Shown piece by piece: positions 1-6,045 of a stretch of DNA of 7,144 nucleotides. Numbering within the stretch: position 1 is the first letter of the stretch; the number at the start of each line of letters is the position of its first letter. Below the pieces are notes generated by a model. That model was given only the letters and a program-made list of their open reading frames with translations. It did not search any database and was not told where the DNA came from. The position numbers were made by a program, and so were the translations under genes. Source of the stretch: Alphaproteobacteria bacterium (GTDB taxonomy: Bacteria > Pseudomonadota > Alphaproteobacteria > RF32 > CAG-239); contig JAFUXW010000111.1 of assembly GCA_017477035.1 (NCBI GenBank), positions 1 to 7,144 on the forward strand, read 5' to 3'.

Positions 1-1
1 G

Positions 2-673
2 CAAGGAACAACCAGGGTTAAAGTTGAGATTATGGCAAAAGAGAGTAAAGCTCTTAAAGAGGCAATGCTTACCGGTAAGGTTTCTTCGGAAAATGCTATT
101 GCTGCGGCAGAACAAGCTCCGGCACCTTCTTTGTTTGAGAGTTCATCTGAGCGTATTAAAATAGCACAAGAAACAGAAAAAGCCGAAGAGGCTGAGATAT
201 ATGCCAGTGTCGGCGAGGCAAAAATTGCCAGCGGGAAATATGTGCCGACCGGAAAAACAGTAGAGCCTGCCGTGTATGGTAGTGCGGCTTCGGCAGATGG
301 AGCTGTGCGTAGCGGTTCCGTCGGATTGGTGGGTAGCATGAATACAAAACCTAAAAATGACAGCGGGATATATGCAAAAGCAGCAACTAATCCTGATAAA
401 GAAGACACCAGAGCTATTGCATCCGGTAACTATGAATATATGAGCGGTTACTACTATATACAAACCGGCTCGTTTTCAAATTATGCGTTGGCGCATAAGC
501 AGATGGTTCGGCTTAAAGAATATGGCAGTAGTCATATTGTGCCGGTTGATGTTAACGGTGCAAAATATTACAGAGTTTCGGTAGGACCTTTTAACCGCAA
601 GGAAGAGGCTATAGTTGCGCAGGCAAAACTTAAATATTATGGCTTTAAAGATACAAAAGTAGAAAAGAAATAG
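2..673 (+). CDS. rlpA: RlpA-family septal ring lytic transglycosylase with SPOR domain, 3' part (5' end outside window)
   Basis: The reading frame is open to the left edge, so this is the last 223 codons of a longer gene. The codons before the ATG at 32 read QGTTRVKVEI, which resembles the final strand of the double-psi beta-barrel domain of RlpA. The ATG at 32 is therefore internal. Three parts follow. First comes the barrel end (fragment residues 1-11). A linker rich in Ala, Glu, Gly and Ser comes next (about 12-149). Last is a C-terminal SPOR domain (about 150-223) beginning YYYIQTGSF and containing YYRVSVGPF and KEEA. SPOR domains bind glycan strands lacking stem peptides at the division septum. 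RlpA enzymes cleave such naked glycans or, in some species, only localise there. The catalytic residues lie outside the window, so activity cannot be judged. The secretion signal, expected to be a lipoprotein signal, is also outside. The next gene follows after 11 bases. The family call is firm for the SPOR domain and inferred for the barrel. Confidence 0.85.
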   Translation, partial: QGTTRVKVEIMAKESKALKEAMLTGKVSSENAIAAAEQAPAPSLFESSSERIKIAQETEKAEEAEIYASVGEAKIASGKYVPTGKTVEPAVYGSAASADGAVRSGSVGLVGSMNTKPKNDSGIYAKAATNPDKEDTRAIASGNYEYMSGYYYIQTGSFSNYALAHKQMVRLKEYGSSHIVPVDVNGAKYYRVSVGPFNRKEEAIVAQAKLKYYGFKDTKVEKK

Positions 674-678
674 GAGAG
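672..678 (+). promoter_or_regulatory. Ribosome binding site of the carboxypeptidase gene, overlapping the rlpA stop codon
   Basis: AGGAGAG at 672-678 lies 6 bases before the ATG at 685 and shares its first two bases with the rlpA TAG stop (671-673). Ribosomes terminating on rlpA would sit directly on the initiation site of the next gene, which suggests coupled translation. No promoter fits into the 11-base gap. Confidence 0.75.
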
Positions 679-684
679 TTTAAT

Positions 685-1827
685 ATGAAATACGGTAAAT
701 TATCTGTTACGGCACTTTTATTTTCATTGGCTTGCTCAAGTGCCTCAGCTTATGAAACAACAGCTCGCAATGCTATTTTAATGGATTTTGATACCGGTGA
801 ATATTTGTATGAAAAAAATATAACTGAGGCTGTTCCTCCGGCATCTATGAGTAAATTGATGACCGTTTATATTTTAATGAGCAAAATTAAAGATAAGAGT
901 GTTAAGCTTGATGATACCTTTTCTGTCAGTGAAAATGCTTGGCGTAAGGGCGGTGCGGCAACAGGCGGTTCAACGATGTTTCTTTCCATCGGTGATAATG
1001 TAAGTGTTGAAAATTTAATTAAAGGAATTGTTATTCAATCAGGTAACGATGCATGTATCGTAGTGGCAGAAAATATATCCGGTTCTGAAGAAGATTTTGC
1101 TGTTTTGATGAATAAAACAGCAAAGCAACTCGGACTTCAAAACAGTTCATTTGCAAACTCTACAGGCTTGCCACACCCGGATCAGAAAATGTCAATGGAA
1201 GATTTGGCGATGCTGTCACGCCATATTATAAAAGAATTTCCGGATTTATATCACTATTTTAGTGAAAAAGAATTCGTGTATAACAACATTAAACAGGGTA
1301 ATCGCAATCCGTTGCTATATACTATGAAAGGGGCAGATGGTTTGAAAACCGGACATACCGAAGAAGCCGGCTTTTGTTTAGCCGCGTCTGCAACCAGAGG
1401 TGACCGTCGTCTGATCGGAGTAATGAGCGGTATGAGTTCTAATAAAGAGCGCTCGGAAGAAAGTGAGCGCTTAATGAGTTGGGGTTTTAGAGAATTTAAT
1501 AACTATAAGCTGTTTGATAAGGGACAGGTGTTGGCAAGTGCAAAAGTGTGGTATGGTAAAGATAAAACCATTGATTTGACGGTTGATGAAAATGTTATTA
1601 AAACATTACCGGTTGCTGCTGCGGAAAATGTTGAAGTTTCTGCCGAATTTGATGAACCGATTAAAGCTCCGATCATAGCCGGAACAAGGCTCGGAGATTT
1701 GAAGATAAGTATACAAGACGGAGGCACAATGACAATACCGTTAGTAGCAGCTAAAGATGTGCAAAAAATCGGTTTATGGGGCAGATTTTGGGCTAATGTG
1801 AAATATTTTATATTCGGAGCAAAATAG
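685..1827 (+). CDS. dacA: D-alanyl-D-alanine carboxypeptidase, PBP5 type (peptidase S11)
   Basis: The product has 380 residues, close to the usual 380-400 for low-molecular-weight class C penicillin-binding proteins. These remove the terminal D-Ala of peptidoglycan pentapeptides in the periplasm and so limit cross-linking. Residues 1-22 look like a signal peptide, with a likely cut at ASA|YE. The Cys at 17 is a poor lipobox match, so a lipoprotein is less likely. All three active-site motifs are present: SMSK (54-57, Ser54 the nucleophile and Lys57 the general base), SGN (119-121) and KTG (221-223). NSTGLPHPD near residue 158 is also typical of the family. A beta-rich PBP5 C-terminal domain covers about 270-360. 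The end (about 361-380, GLWGRFW...) looks like the amphipathic helix that anchors these enzymes to the outer face of the inner membrane. The start has a strong ribosome site. The symbol is generic, because dacA, dacC, dacD and dacF cannot be told apart from sequence alone. Confidence 0.95.
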   Translation: MKYGKLSVTALLFSLACSSASAYETTARNAILMDFDTGEYLYEKNITEAVPPASMSKLMTVYILMSKIKDKSVKLDDTFSVSENAWRKGGAATGGSTMFLSIGDNVSVENLIKGIVIQSGNDACIVVAENISGSEEDFAVLMNKTAKQLGLQNSSFANSTGLPHPDQKMSMEDLAMLSRHIIKEFPDLYHYFSEKEFVYNNIKQGNRNPLLYTMKGADGLKTGHTEEAGFCLAASATRGDRRLIGVMSGMSSNKERSEESERLMSWGFREFNNYKLFDKGQVLASAKVWYGKDKTIDLTVDENVIKTLPVAAAENVEVSAEFDEPIKAPIIAGTRLGDLKISIQDGGTMTIPLVAAKDVQKIGLWGRFWANVKYFIFGAK

Positions 1828-1828
1828 T

Positions 1829-2473
1829 ATGTTCGGCAAATTTATAACATTGGAAGGCGGAGACGGGTGTGGAAAATCTACACAATTGAAATTGTTGGCG
1901 GAATATTTGCAAAGCAAAAATATTGATGTTGTATTGACTAAAGAACCGGGAAGCACCGATGAAGGAAAAATTTTACGAGAGTTGTTGGTTACCGGGGATA
2001 AAGATAAGTTTGACGCAATCAGTGAGTGTCTTTTGTATTATGCGGACAGACGTTGTAATTTAAAAAAGGTTGTTTGGCCCGCATTGAAAGAGAATAAATG
2101 GGTTATATCGGACAGATATGCAGATTCTACAGAAGCATATCAATATTACGGATACAATAAACGAGTAGATTTTCAAACATTGAAATCATTGTATAAAATT
2201 GTTGCCGGCGATTTTAAGCCGGATTTGACTATAATTTTGGATATAGATCCAGAAATAGGAATGCGTCGTTCGTTTGCCAAGTCTCAATCAATGGAAGTGA
2301 AGGAGCTACGTTTTGAAAGCAGACAGATGGAATTTCATCACAATTTACGCCAAGGTTTTCTCGAAATTGCCAAGCGCGAACCTGATCGCTGTGTGGTAAT
2401 CAATGCAAATACTGATATTGAAACATTGCATAAGCATATTATTGAAACAGTGAATGAAAGACTGGGAGTTTAA
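1829..2473 (+). CDS. tmk: Thymidylate kinase (dTMP kinase)
   Basis: This 214-residue protein phosphorylates dTMP to dTDP with ATP in the cytoplasm, a required step to dTTP in both the de novo and salvage routes. The P-loop is GGDGCGKST (10-18). The dTMP-binding segment reads TKEPGST (37-43), a variant of the common TREPGGT. YADRR (71-75) and SDRYADSTEAYQ (94-105) are family signatures. ILDIDPEIGMRRS precedes an Arg-rich lid region near residues 149-170. The P-loop has Cys where type I enzymes carry Arg, so the catalytic Arg is probably supplied by the lid as in the E. coli type; this is inference. The ATG at 1829 lies one base after the preceding stop and is preceded by GGAG at 1816-1819, inside the upstream coding sequence. 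Length and motifs indicate an intact gene. Confidence 0.97.
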   Translation: MFGKFITLEGGDGCGKSTQLKLLAEYLQSKNIDVVLTKEPGSTDEGKILRELLVTGDKDKFDAISECLLYYADRRCNLKKVVWPALKENKWVISDRYADSTEAYQYYGYNKRVDFQTLKSLYKIVAGDFKPDLTIILDIDPEIGMRRSFAKSQSMEVKELRFESRQMEFHHNLRQGFLEIAKREPDRCVVINANTDIETLHKHIIETVNERLGV

Positions 2474-3519
2474 TGTCGGAAGATTTTTCACCACAAAGTA
2501 ATCACTATTTACTTGGGCAAGAAGAAGCCGAGAATACTTTTTTGCAAGCATGGAAGAATAATACTTTGCACCATGCGTGGATATTAAGCGGTGAAAAGGG
2601 AGTCGGAAAAGCAACACTGGCATACAGAATAGCACGTTTTTTATTGTGTGCAGATCCAAACAATAAAGCAAAGTATTCATCGCTCAGTGTTTCACCGGAT
2701 AATCCGATTTTTCAGCAAGTTGCTACAAGCTCCCATCCTGATATGATGGTTTTGGAACGTGATTATACGGAAACAGATAAACGAAAAATTATAAGTTCCA
2801 TTCGTAAAGGCGAAGTAATTAGCGATGATGAGCTTTCATCATTAAAAAAGTCGGCTTTTATCAGAGTAGATGATGTTCGTAAGGTTAATGATTTTTTATC
2901 TAAAACTTCATTTAACAACGGTTGGCGTGTAGTTATAATTGATAGTGCCGATGAAATGAACAAGAGTGCGGCGAATGCTTTGCTTAAAATTTTGGAAGAA
3001 CCTCCGGCTAAAACATTGTTGCTACTTATAAGTCATAATTCGGGATTGTTATTACCAACAATTCGTTCACGTTGTGCAAAACTTCCGTTAAGGCTTCTAA
3101 ACAACGAAGAAGTGAGCTGCTTATTACGCCGTTATCGTTCGGAACTGAATGAAACGATGATATCAAGATTGGCAGAAATGAGTGGCGGCAGTATAGGTAG
3201 GGCTATTTTATATGCAGATGAAGGTGCTGTTAATTTTTATGATGATATGTGTCGCTTACTGTATTCAAAACAGAATTATTCACTCAAAGAAATGCTGGAC
3301 TTTTGCGACGAAGCGACTTCATCATCTGAAATGTTCGATTTGTGCGAAGAACTTATGCTTAAGTTTTTGAAAGATAATATGCTAAATAGTAAAGATAAAG
3401 AAGAATTGTATGATTTGTGGAATGAAACTCGCAAAAAGTTTTCCGATTGTTCAAGCGTTAATATGGATAAGCGGCTGATGTTGATTAATTTGTTTAACAA
3501 GATATGTAGGGTTTTGTGA
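2473..3519 (+). CDS. holB: DNA polymerase III delta' subunit (clamp loader)
   Basis: This 348-residue AAA+ protein is expected to be the delta' subunit of the clamp loader, which helps place the beta sliding clamp on primed DNA. It has a Walker A-type loop GEKGVGKA (40-47), HPDMMVLER, a Walker B-like segment VVIIDSADEMN (153-163), NALLKILEEPP, a sensor 1 region LLLLISHN and the SRC motif (199-201). All are delta'/DnaX family hallmarks. Placement directly after tmk is typical of alphaproteobacteria and supports holB over dnaX. The four-Cys zinc module seen in other clamp-loader subunits is not visible. A charged stretch between HPDMMVLER and RVDDVR (about residues 97-132, KRKIISSIRKGE...) seems longer than I expect for the family. 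The C-terminal third is weakly conserved, as is normal. The start codon ATG overlaps the tmk stop by one base (TAATG), with GGGAG at 2464-2468 as ribosome site, so translation is probably coupled. Confidence 0.93.
   Translation: MSEDFSPQSNHYLLGQEEAENTFLQAWKNNTLHHAWILSGEKGVGKATLAYRIARFLLCADPNNKAKYSSLSVSPDNPIFQQVATSSHPDMMVLERDYTETDKRKIISSIRKGEVISDDELSSLKKSAFIRVDDVRKVNDFLSKTSFNNGWRVVIIDSADEMNKSAANALLKILEEPPAKTLLLLISHNSGLLLPTIRSRCAKLPLRLLNNEEVSCLLRRYRSELNETMISRLAEMSGGSIGRAILYADEGAVNFYDDMCRLLYSKQNYSLKEMLDFCDEATSSSEMFDLCEELMLKFLKDNMLNSKDKEELYDLWNETRKKFSDCSSVNMDKRLMLINLFNKICRVL
3508..3511 (+). promoter_or_regulatory. Ribosome binding site that decides the tatD start
   Basis: AGGG at 3508-3511 lies 7 bases before the ATG at 3519 but only 4 bases before the GTG at 3516, which also opens the frame. 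The spacing and the TGATG stop-start overlap with holB favour the ATG. The core is short, so the site is weak and coupling to holB translation may matter more. Confidence 0.5.
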
Positions 3520-4301
3520 TGTTTACGGATAGCCATTGTCATATAAATTCAGATGATTTTAATGAAGACAGAGAACAGGTTGTTTTCAGAGCTCGTGAGA
3601 TGAAAATCGATTATATTCTCGATGTAAGTGATGATATAGCACGCACACCTCAGATAATAGATTTTTGCTCAAAGCATAAGCATATTTATACAACGTCTGG
3701 GGTGCATCCGGAATTGGCAAAGAGTTATCAAAATTTAAATGCAGAAAAAATATTGGAATTAACAGCAAGTGCTTATGTGGTGGGTATAGGAGAATGCGGT
3801 TTAGACTATTTTTATAACGGCGACAGTATAGAAGAGCAGAAGAAAGTTTTTATGGCGCATATTGAAGCAGCACAGCAAAGCGGATTGCCGTTAGTGGTGC
3901 ATAGCAGAGATGCGGATGATGATATGATTGAAATGTTGCAAAGAGCCTATAAGCAAAAGCCGTTCAAAGGAGAATTGCACTGCTTTTCATCAAGCAAAAA
4001 ACTCTGCAAAGCCGGATTGGAAATCGGGTTTTATATTTCGGCTTCGGGAATTATCACTTTTAAAAGCGGTGAGAGTTTGCGCAAGATATTTGCAAATGTT
4101 CCTAATGATAGATTATTGATTGAAACCGATTCGCCGTTCTTGGCACCGGTTCCGCATCGCGGTAAAAGAAATGAGCCGGCATACGTGGTAAATACGGCGC
4201 AAGTTTTGGCCGATTTGAAAGGTTTGGAAATATCGGAATTGGCCGATATAACGACAAATAATTTTCTGAAATTGTTTAATAGGGTTAAAGCTAATGGATA
4301 A
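3519..4301 (+). CDS. tatD: TatD-family metal-dependent hydrolase (probable DNase)
   Basis: This 260-residue TIM-barrel protein carries the complete metal-binding set of the TatD/YcfH family. The residues are H6 and H8 (TDSHCH), E92 (GIGECGLDY), H128 (VVHSRDA), H154 (LHCFSS) and D204 (ETDSPFLAP). Characterised members are Mg-dependent 3'-5' exonucleases or DNases acting on single-stranded or damaged DNA; others have been tied to D-amino acid tRNA editing or remain uncharacterised. The cytoplasmic location is inferred from the lack of a signal peptide. The frame extends one codon upstream to a GTG at 3516, but the ATG at 3519 is preferred for its ribosome site and one-base overlap with holB. 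In many alphaproteobacteria metG stands between holB and this gene; here it does not. The 3' end overlaps the next gene by 8 bases. Family assignment is firm; the substrate is unknown. Confidence 0.93.
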   Translation: MFTDSHCHINSDDFNEDREQVVFRAREMKIDYILDVSDDIARTPQIIDFCSKHKHIYTTSGVHPELAKSYQNLNAEKILELTASAYVVGIGECGLDYFYNGDSIEEQKKVFMAHIEAAQQSGLPLVVHSRDADDDMIEMLQRAYKQKPFKGELHCFSSSKKLCKAGLEIGFYISASGIITFKSGESLRKIFANVPNDRLLIETDSPFLAPVPHRGKRNEPAYVVNTAQVLADLKGLEISELADITTNNFLKLFNRVKANG

Positions 4302-5079
4302 AGTGGTAATATTAGGCAGCGGTGCCGCTCCAGGGGTTCCTGTAGCAGCCAAAGGTTGGGGAGAGTGTAATCCGCATAATCCCAAAAATGTTCGTCGTCG
4401 TGCCGGAATTTTGGTGCAAATAGGGGGATTAAATATTCAAATAGACACCTCACAAGATTTTCGTTGCCAGATGATAGATAATAATATAAAAGAACTTGAT
4501 GCCGTGTTGTATACGCACGCCCACGCTGATCATGTTTCCGGTGTGGATGATTTGCGACCTTTTACTCAACTCAGTGGCAGGAATTTGAATGCCTATGCGA
4601 CATCAGAGCATATTGCCGAGATAAAAAGGCGGTTCGGTTATGTCTTTACCGATGTCAAACTTAAAGAGATAACTCAGCGACCGCAGGTGGCCGAAAATAT
4701 TATAGAATATTATAAACCTTTTTCAGTGAAAGATGTGGAAATTTGCCCTCTGTTATTTCTTGGACATTCGGTACCTACATGTGGGTATGTATTTGACAGC
4801 GGAAAACTGACTATAATTCCTGATTATAAAGAAATTCCGGAGCGAACTTTGGAATATCTGCAAAAAATAAATGTTAATGTTATGATTATGCCGTTGACGG
4901 AAATAAGGGAGCAGGCGTATCATGCCGGTATGGAAATAAATAAAAAATATATAGATATTATCAAGCCACAGAGAGTGATTTTTACTCACATGGGAGAACA
5001 CTGCGATTATGATGAAGTTATGAGAATATCTCCGCATAATACCGTTCCGGCTTATGATAATATGATGATTGAACTTTAG
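4294..5079 (+). CDS. PhnP-like MBL-fold metallo-hydrolase
   Basis: This 261-residue protein belongs to the metallo-beta-lactamase superfamily, in the branch often annotated PhnP or phosphoribosyl 1,2-cyclic phosphate phosphodiesterase. The metal motif HAHADH is at 75-80 (H75, H77, D79, H80). Further likely ligands are H158 (LGHSVP), D177 (IIPDYKE) and H232 (THMGEH). The N-terminus ILGSGAAPGVP followed by GWGECNPHNPKN and RRRAG matches the version found next to tatD in alphaproteobacteria. PhnP proper has a cluster of cysteines here for a structural zinc; this protein has only one Cys, so that site is probably missing. There is no phosphonate gene nearby, so a C-P lyase role is unlikely. Its substrate may be a cyclic nucleotide, nucleic acid or other phosphodiester, but this is not settled. 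The ATG at 4294 lies inside the end of tatD, with AGGG at 4281-4284 as ribosome site. Confidence 0.9.
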   Translation: MDKVVILGSGAAPGVPVAAKGWGECNPHNPKNVRRRAGILVQIGGLNIQIDTSQDFRCQMIDNNIKELDAVLYTHAHADHVSGVDDLRPFTQLSGRNLNAYATSEHIAEIKRRFGYVFTDVKLKEITQRPQVAENIIEYYKPFSVKDVEICPLLFLGHSVPTCGYVFDSGKLTIIPDYKEIPERTLEYLQKINVNVMIMPLTEIREQAYHAGMEINKKYIDIIKPQRVIFTHMGEHCDYDEVMRISPHNTVPAYDNMMIEL

Positions 5080-5085
5080 AGGGGA
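5078..5085 (+). promoter_or_regulatory. Ribosome binding site that decides the DHH gene start
   Basis: AGAGGGGA at 5078-5085 lies 7 bases before the ATG at 5093. The frame also runs upstream to a TTG at 5069 inside the preceding gene, but that would place the purine-rich site within the coding sequence and add eight residues (MNFRGEKK) that fit no DHH motif. The ATG is therefore chosen. Confidence 0.7.
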
Positions 5086-5092
5086 AAAGAAA

Positions 5093-5971
5093 ATGCTTTG
5101 TATATATCATATTGCTGATCATGACGGTAAAGGCTCTGCAGCTATTGTAAAAAGAAAGTTTCCCGAAACAGAGCTAATGGGGCTTAATCATGATATGGAA
5201 ATTCCGTATGCGGAAATTGAAAAACATGATAAAGTCGTAATTTGCGATATTGCTCTGCCGGTTAAATATATGTTGGAACTTAATAAAAAAACTGATTTAA
5301 CCTGGATTGATCATCACGTATCGGTTATCAGTGAATATGATGAGCTTATGCAAAGTGGTGAATATGAGCCTATAAAAGGCATTCGCAAGACCGGAACGGC
5401 TGCTTTGGTCTTGACTTGGCAGTATTTCTACCCAGATGATGAATTGCCAGAAGGATTGCGTTTACTCGGTTTGAATGATATATATGATTTGCGAGATCGT
5501 CGCGTGCGTCCTTTTGAATATGCCGTTCAAACTTACGGAGTTAACAGACCTACAGATAAAATATGGTCTATGTTGATAGATGGTGAATTAGACATTAAAC
5601 AAATGGTTGAAAAGGGAAATGCAATACTCTCTTGGGTCAGACATCGTAATTATCGTTTAATACGCGGAATGGGTTTTGAAAGCGAATATAAAGGGCTTAG
5701 ATGTATATGTTCGAATATGGCGCAAGGGCAGTCGGAATTTTTTGATTCGCTTGATAATATCCGCGAATATGACTTTATGGTTAATTTTTTTATGAATAAA
5801 AAAAATCGTTGGAACTTAACGTTTTATACTTATAAAGATAACGTAGATGTTTCTAAAATAGCTGCCGAGTTCGGAGGTGGCGGGCATGCTAAAGCAGCAG
5901 GAGCATCCTCTTTAGAAAAACTTCCAGATTTTTTGCTAAATGGTAGACCTTGGATTAAACCTGTAAAATAA
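5093..5971 (+). CDS. DHH-DHHA1 family phosphoesterase
   Basis: The product has 292 residues from the ATG chosen by its ribosome site. Motif I is HIADHDGKGSAA (from residue 6, with D9 and D11 as likely metal ligands). Motif II is the Asp in VVICDIALP. Motif III is WIDHHVS (DHH at 73-75), and a later Asp lies in GLNDIYD. The C-terminal DHHA1 substrate-binding domain ends with FGGGGHAKAAG (GGGGH at 261-265). All expected residues are present. DHH enzymes include RecJ, NrnA-type nanoRNases/pAp phosphatases and cyclic dinucleotide phosphodiesterases. This one has the YHxxDxDGxxSAA...WIDHH pattern of a small subgroup that I recall from bacterial and phage genomes with no settled function. A Mn-dependent phosphodiesterase acting on short nucleic acids is plausible but inferred. 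It is cytoplasmic, with no signal or membrane segment seen. It follows the MBL gene by 13 bases and is followed by a terminator, so it is the last gene of the cluster. Confidence 0.9.
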   Translation: MLCIYHIADHDGKGSAAIVKRKFPETELMGLNHDMEIPYAEIEKHDKVVICDIALPVKYMLELNKKTDLTWIDHHVSVISEYDELMQSGEYEPIKGIRKTGTAALVLTWQYFYPDDELPEGLRLLGLNDIYDLRDRRVRPFEYAVQTYGVNRPTDKIWSMLIDGELDIKQMVEKGNAILSWVRHRNYRLIRGMGFESEYKGLRCICSNMAQGQSEFFDSLDNIREYDFMVNFFMNKKNRWNLTFYTYKDNVDVSKIAAEFGGGGHAKAAGASSLEKLPDFLLNGRPWIKPVK

Positions 5972-5998
5972 ATGATATAAAATGTTTCTAATAAACCA

Positions 5999-6030
5999 AA
6001 AAAAGACTCCGAGAAAACGGAGTCTTTTTT
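5999..6030. terminator. Bidirectional intrinsic terminator between convergent genes
   Basis: The stem GACTCCG (6005-6011) pairs perfectly with CGGAGTC (6018-6024) around the 6-base loop AGAAAA. The A-tract 5999-6004 pairs with the T-tract 6025-6030, giving up to 13 base pairs. Read on + it is a GC-rich stem followed by six T after the DHH gene stop at 5971. Read on - it is equally a stem followed by T residues after the autotransporter stop at 6046. It thus ends both transcripts and insulates the housekeeping cluster from the surface-protein gene. Confidence 0.93.
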
Positions 6031-6045
6031 AAGATAAAAGAATAA

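Noticed and set aside
143..463. Open frame of 106 codons on the - strand
   Set aside because: It is antisense to rlpA, rich in Cys, Phe and His in a way typical of shadow frames, and has no ribosome site or recognisable domain.
685..750. Lipoprotein signal in the carboxypeptidase (Cys17)
   Set aside because: The residue three before the Cys is Ser and that two before is Leu, a poor lipobox. A normal signal peptidase cut after ASA fits better, and the C-terminal amphipathic helix provides anchoring.
3516..3518. GTG start one codon before the tatD ATG
   Set aside because: The spacing from the AGGG site is short (4 bases), and the ATG gives the usual stop-start overlap and a better distance.
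4031..4453. Open frame of 140 codons on the - strand across the tatD/MBL junction
   Set aside because: It overlaps two well-supported genes whose motifs are intact, and its own sequence shows no domain. It is a shadow frame.
5069..5071. TTG start for the DHH protein inside the MBL gene
   Set aside because: The extra residues match no family motif, and the strong AGAGGGGA site lies downstream of it and fits the ATG at 5093.
1..5971. A phage, defence or mobile island
   Set aside because: All genes are housekeeping or envelope families in a conserved order with similar AT-rich codon use. No integrase, transposase, direct repeat or tRNA was found.
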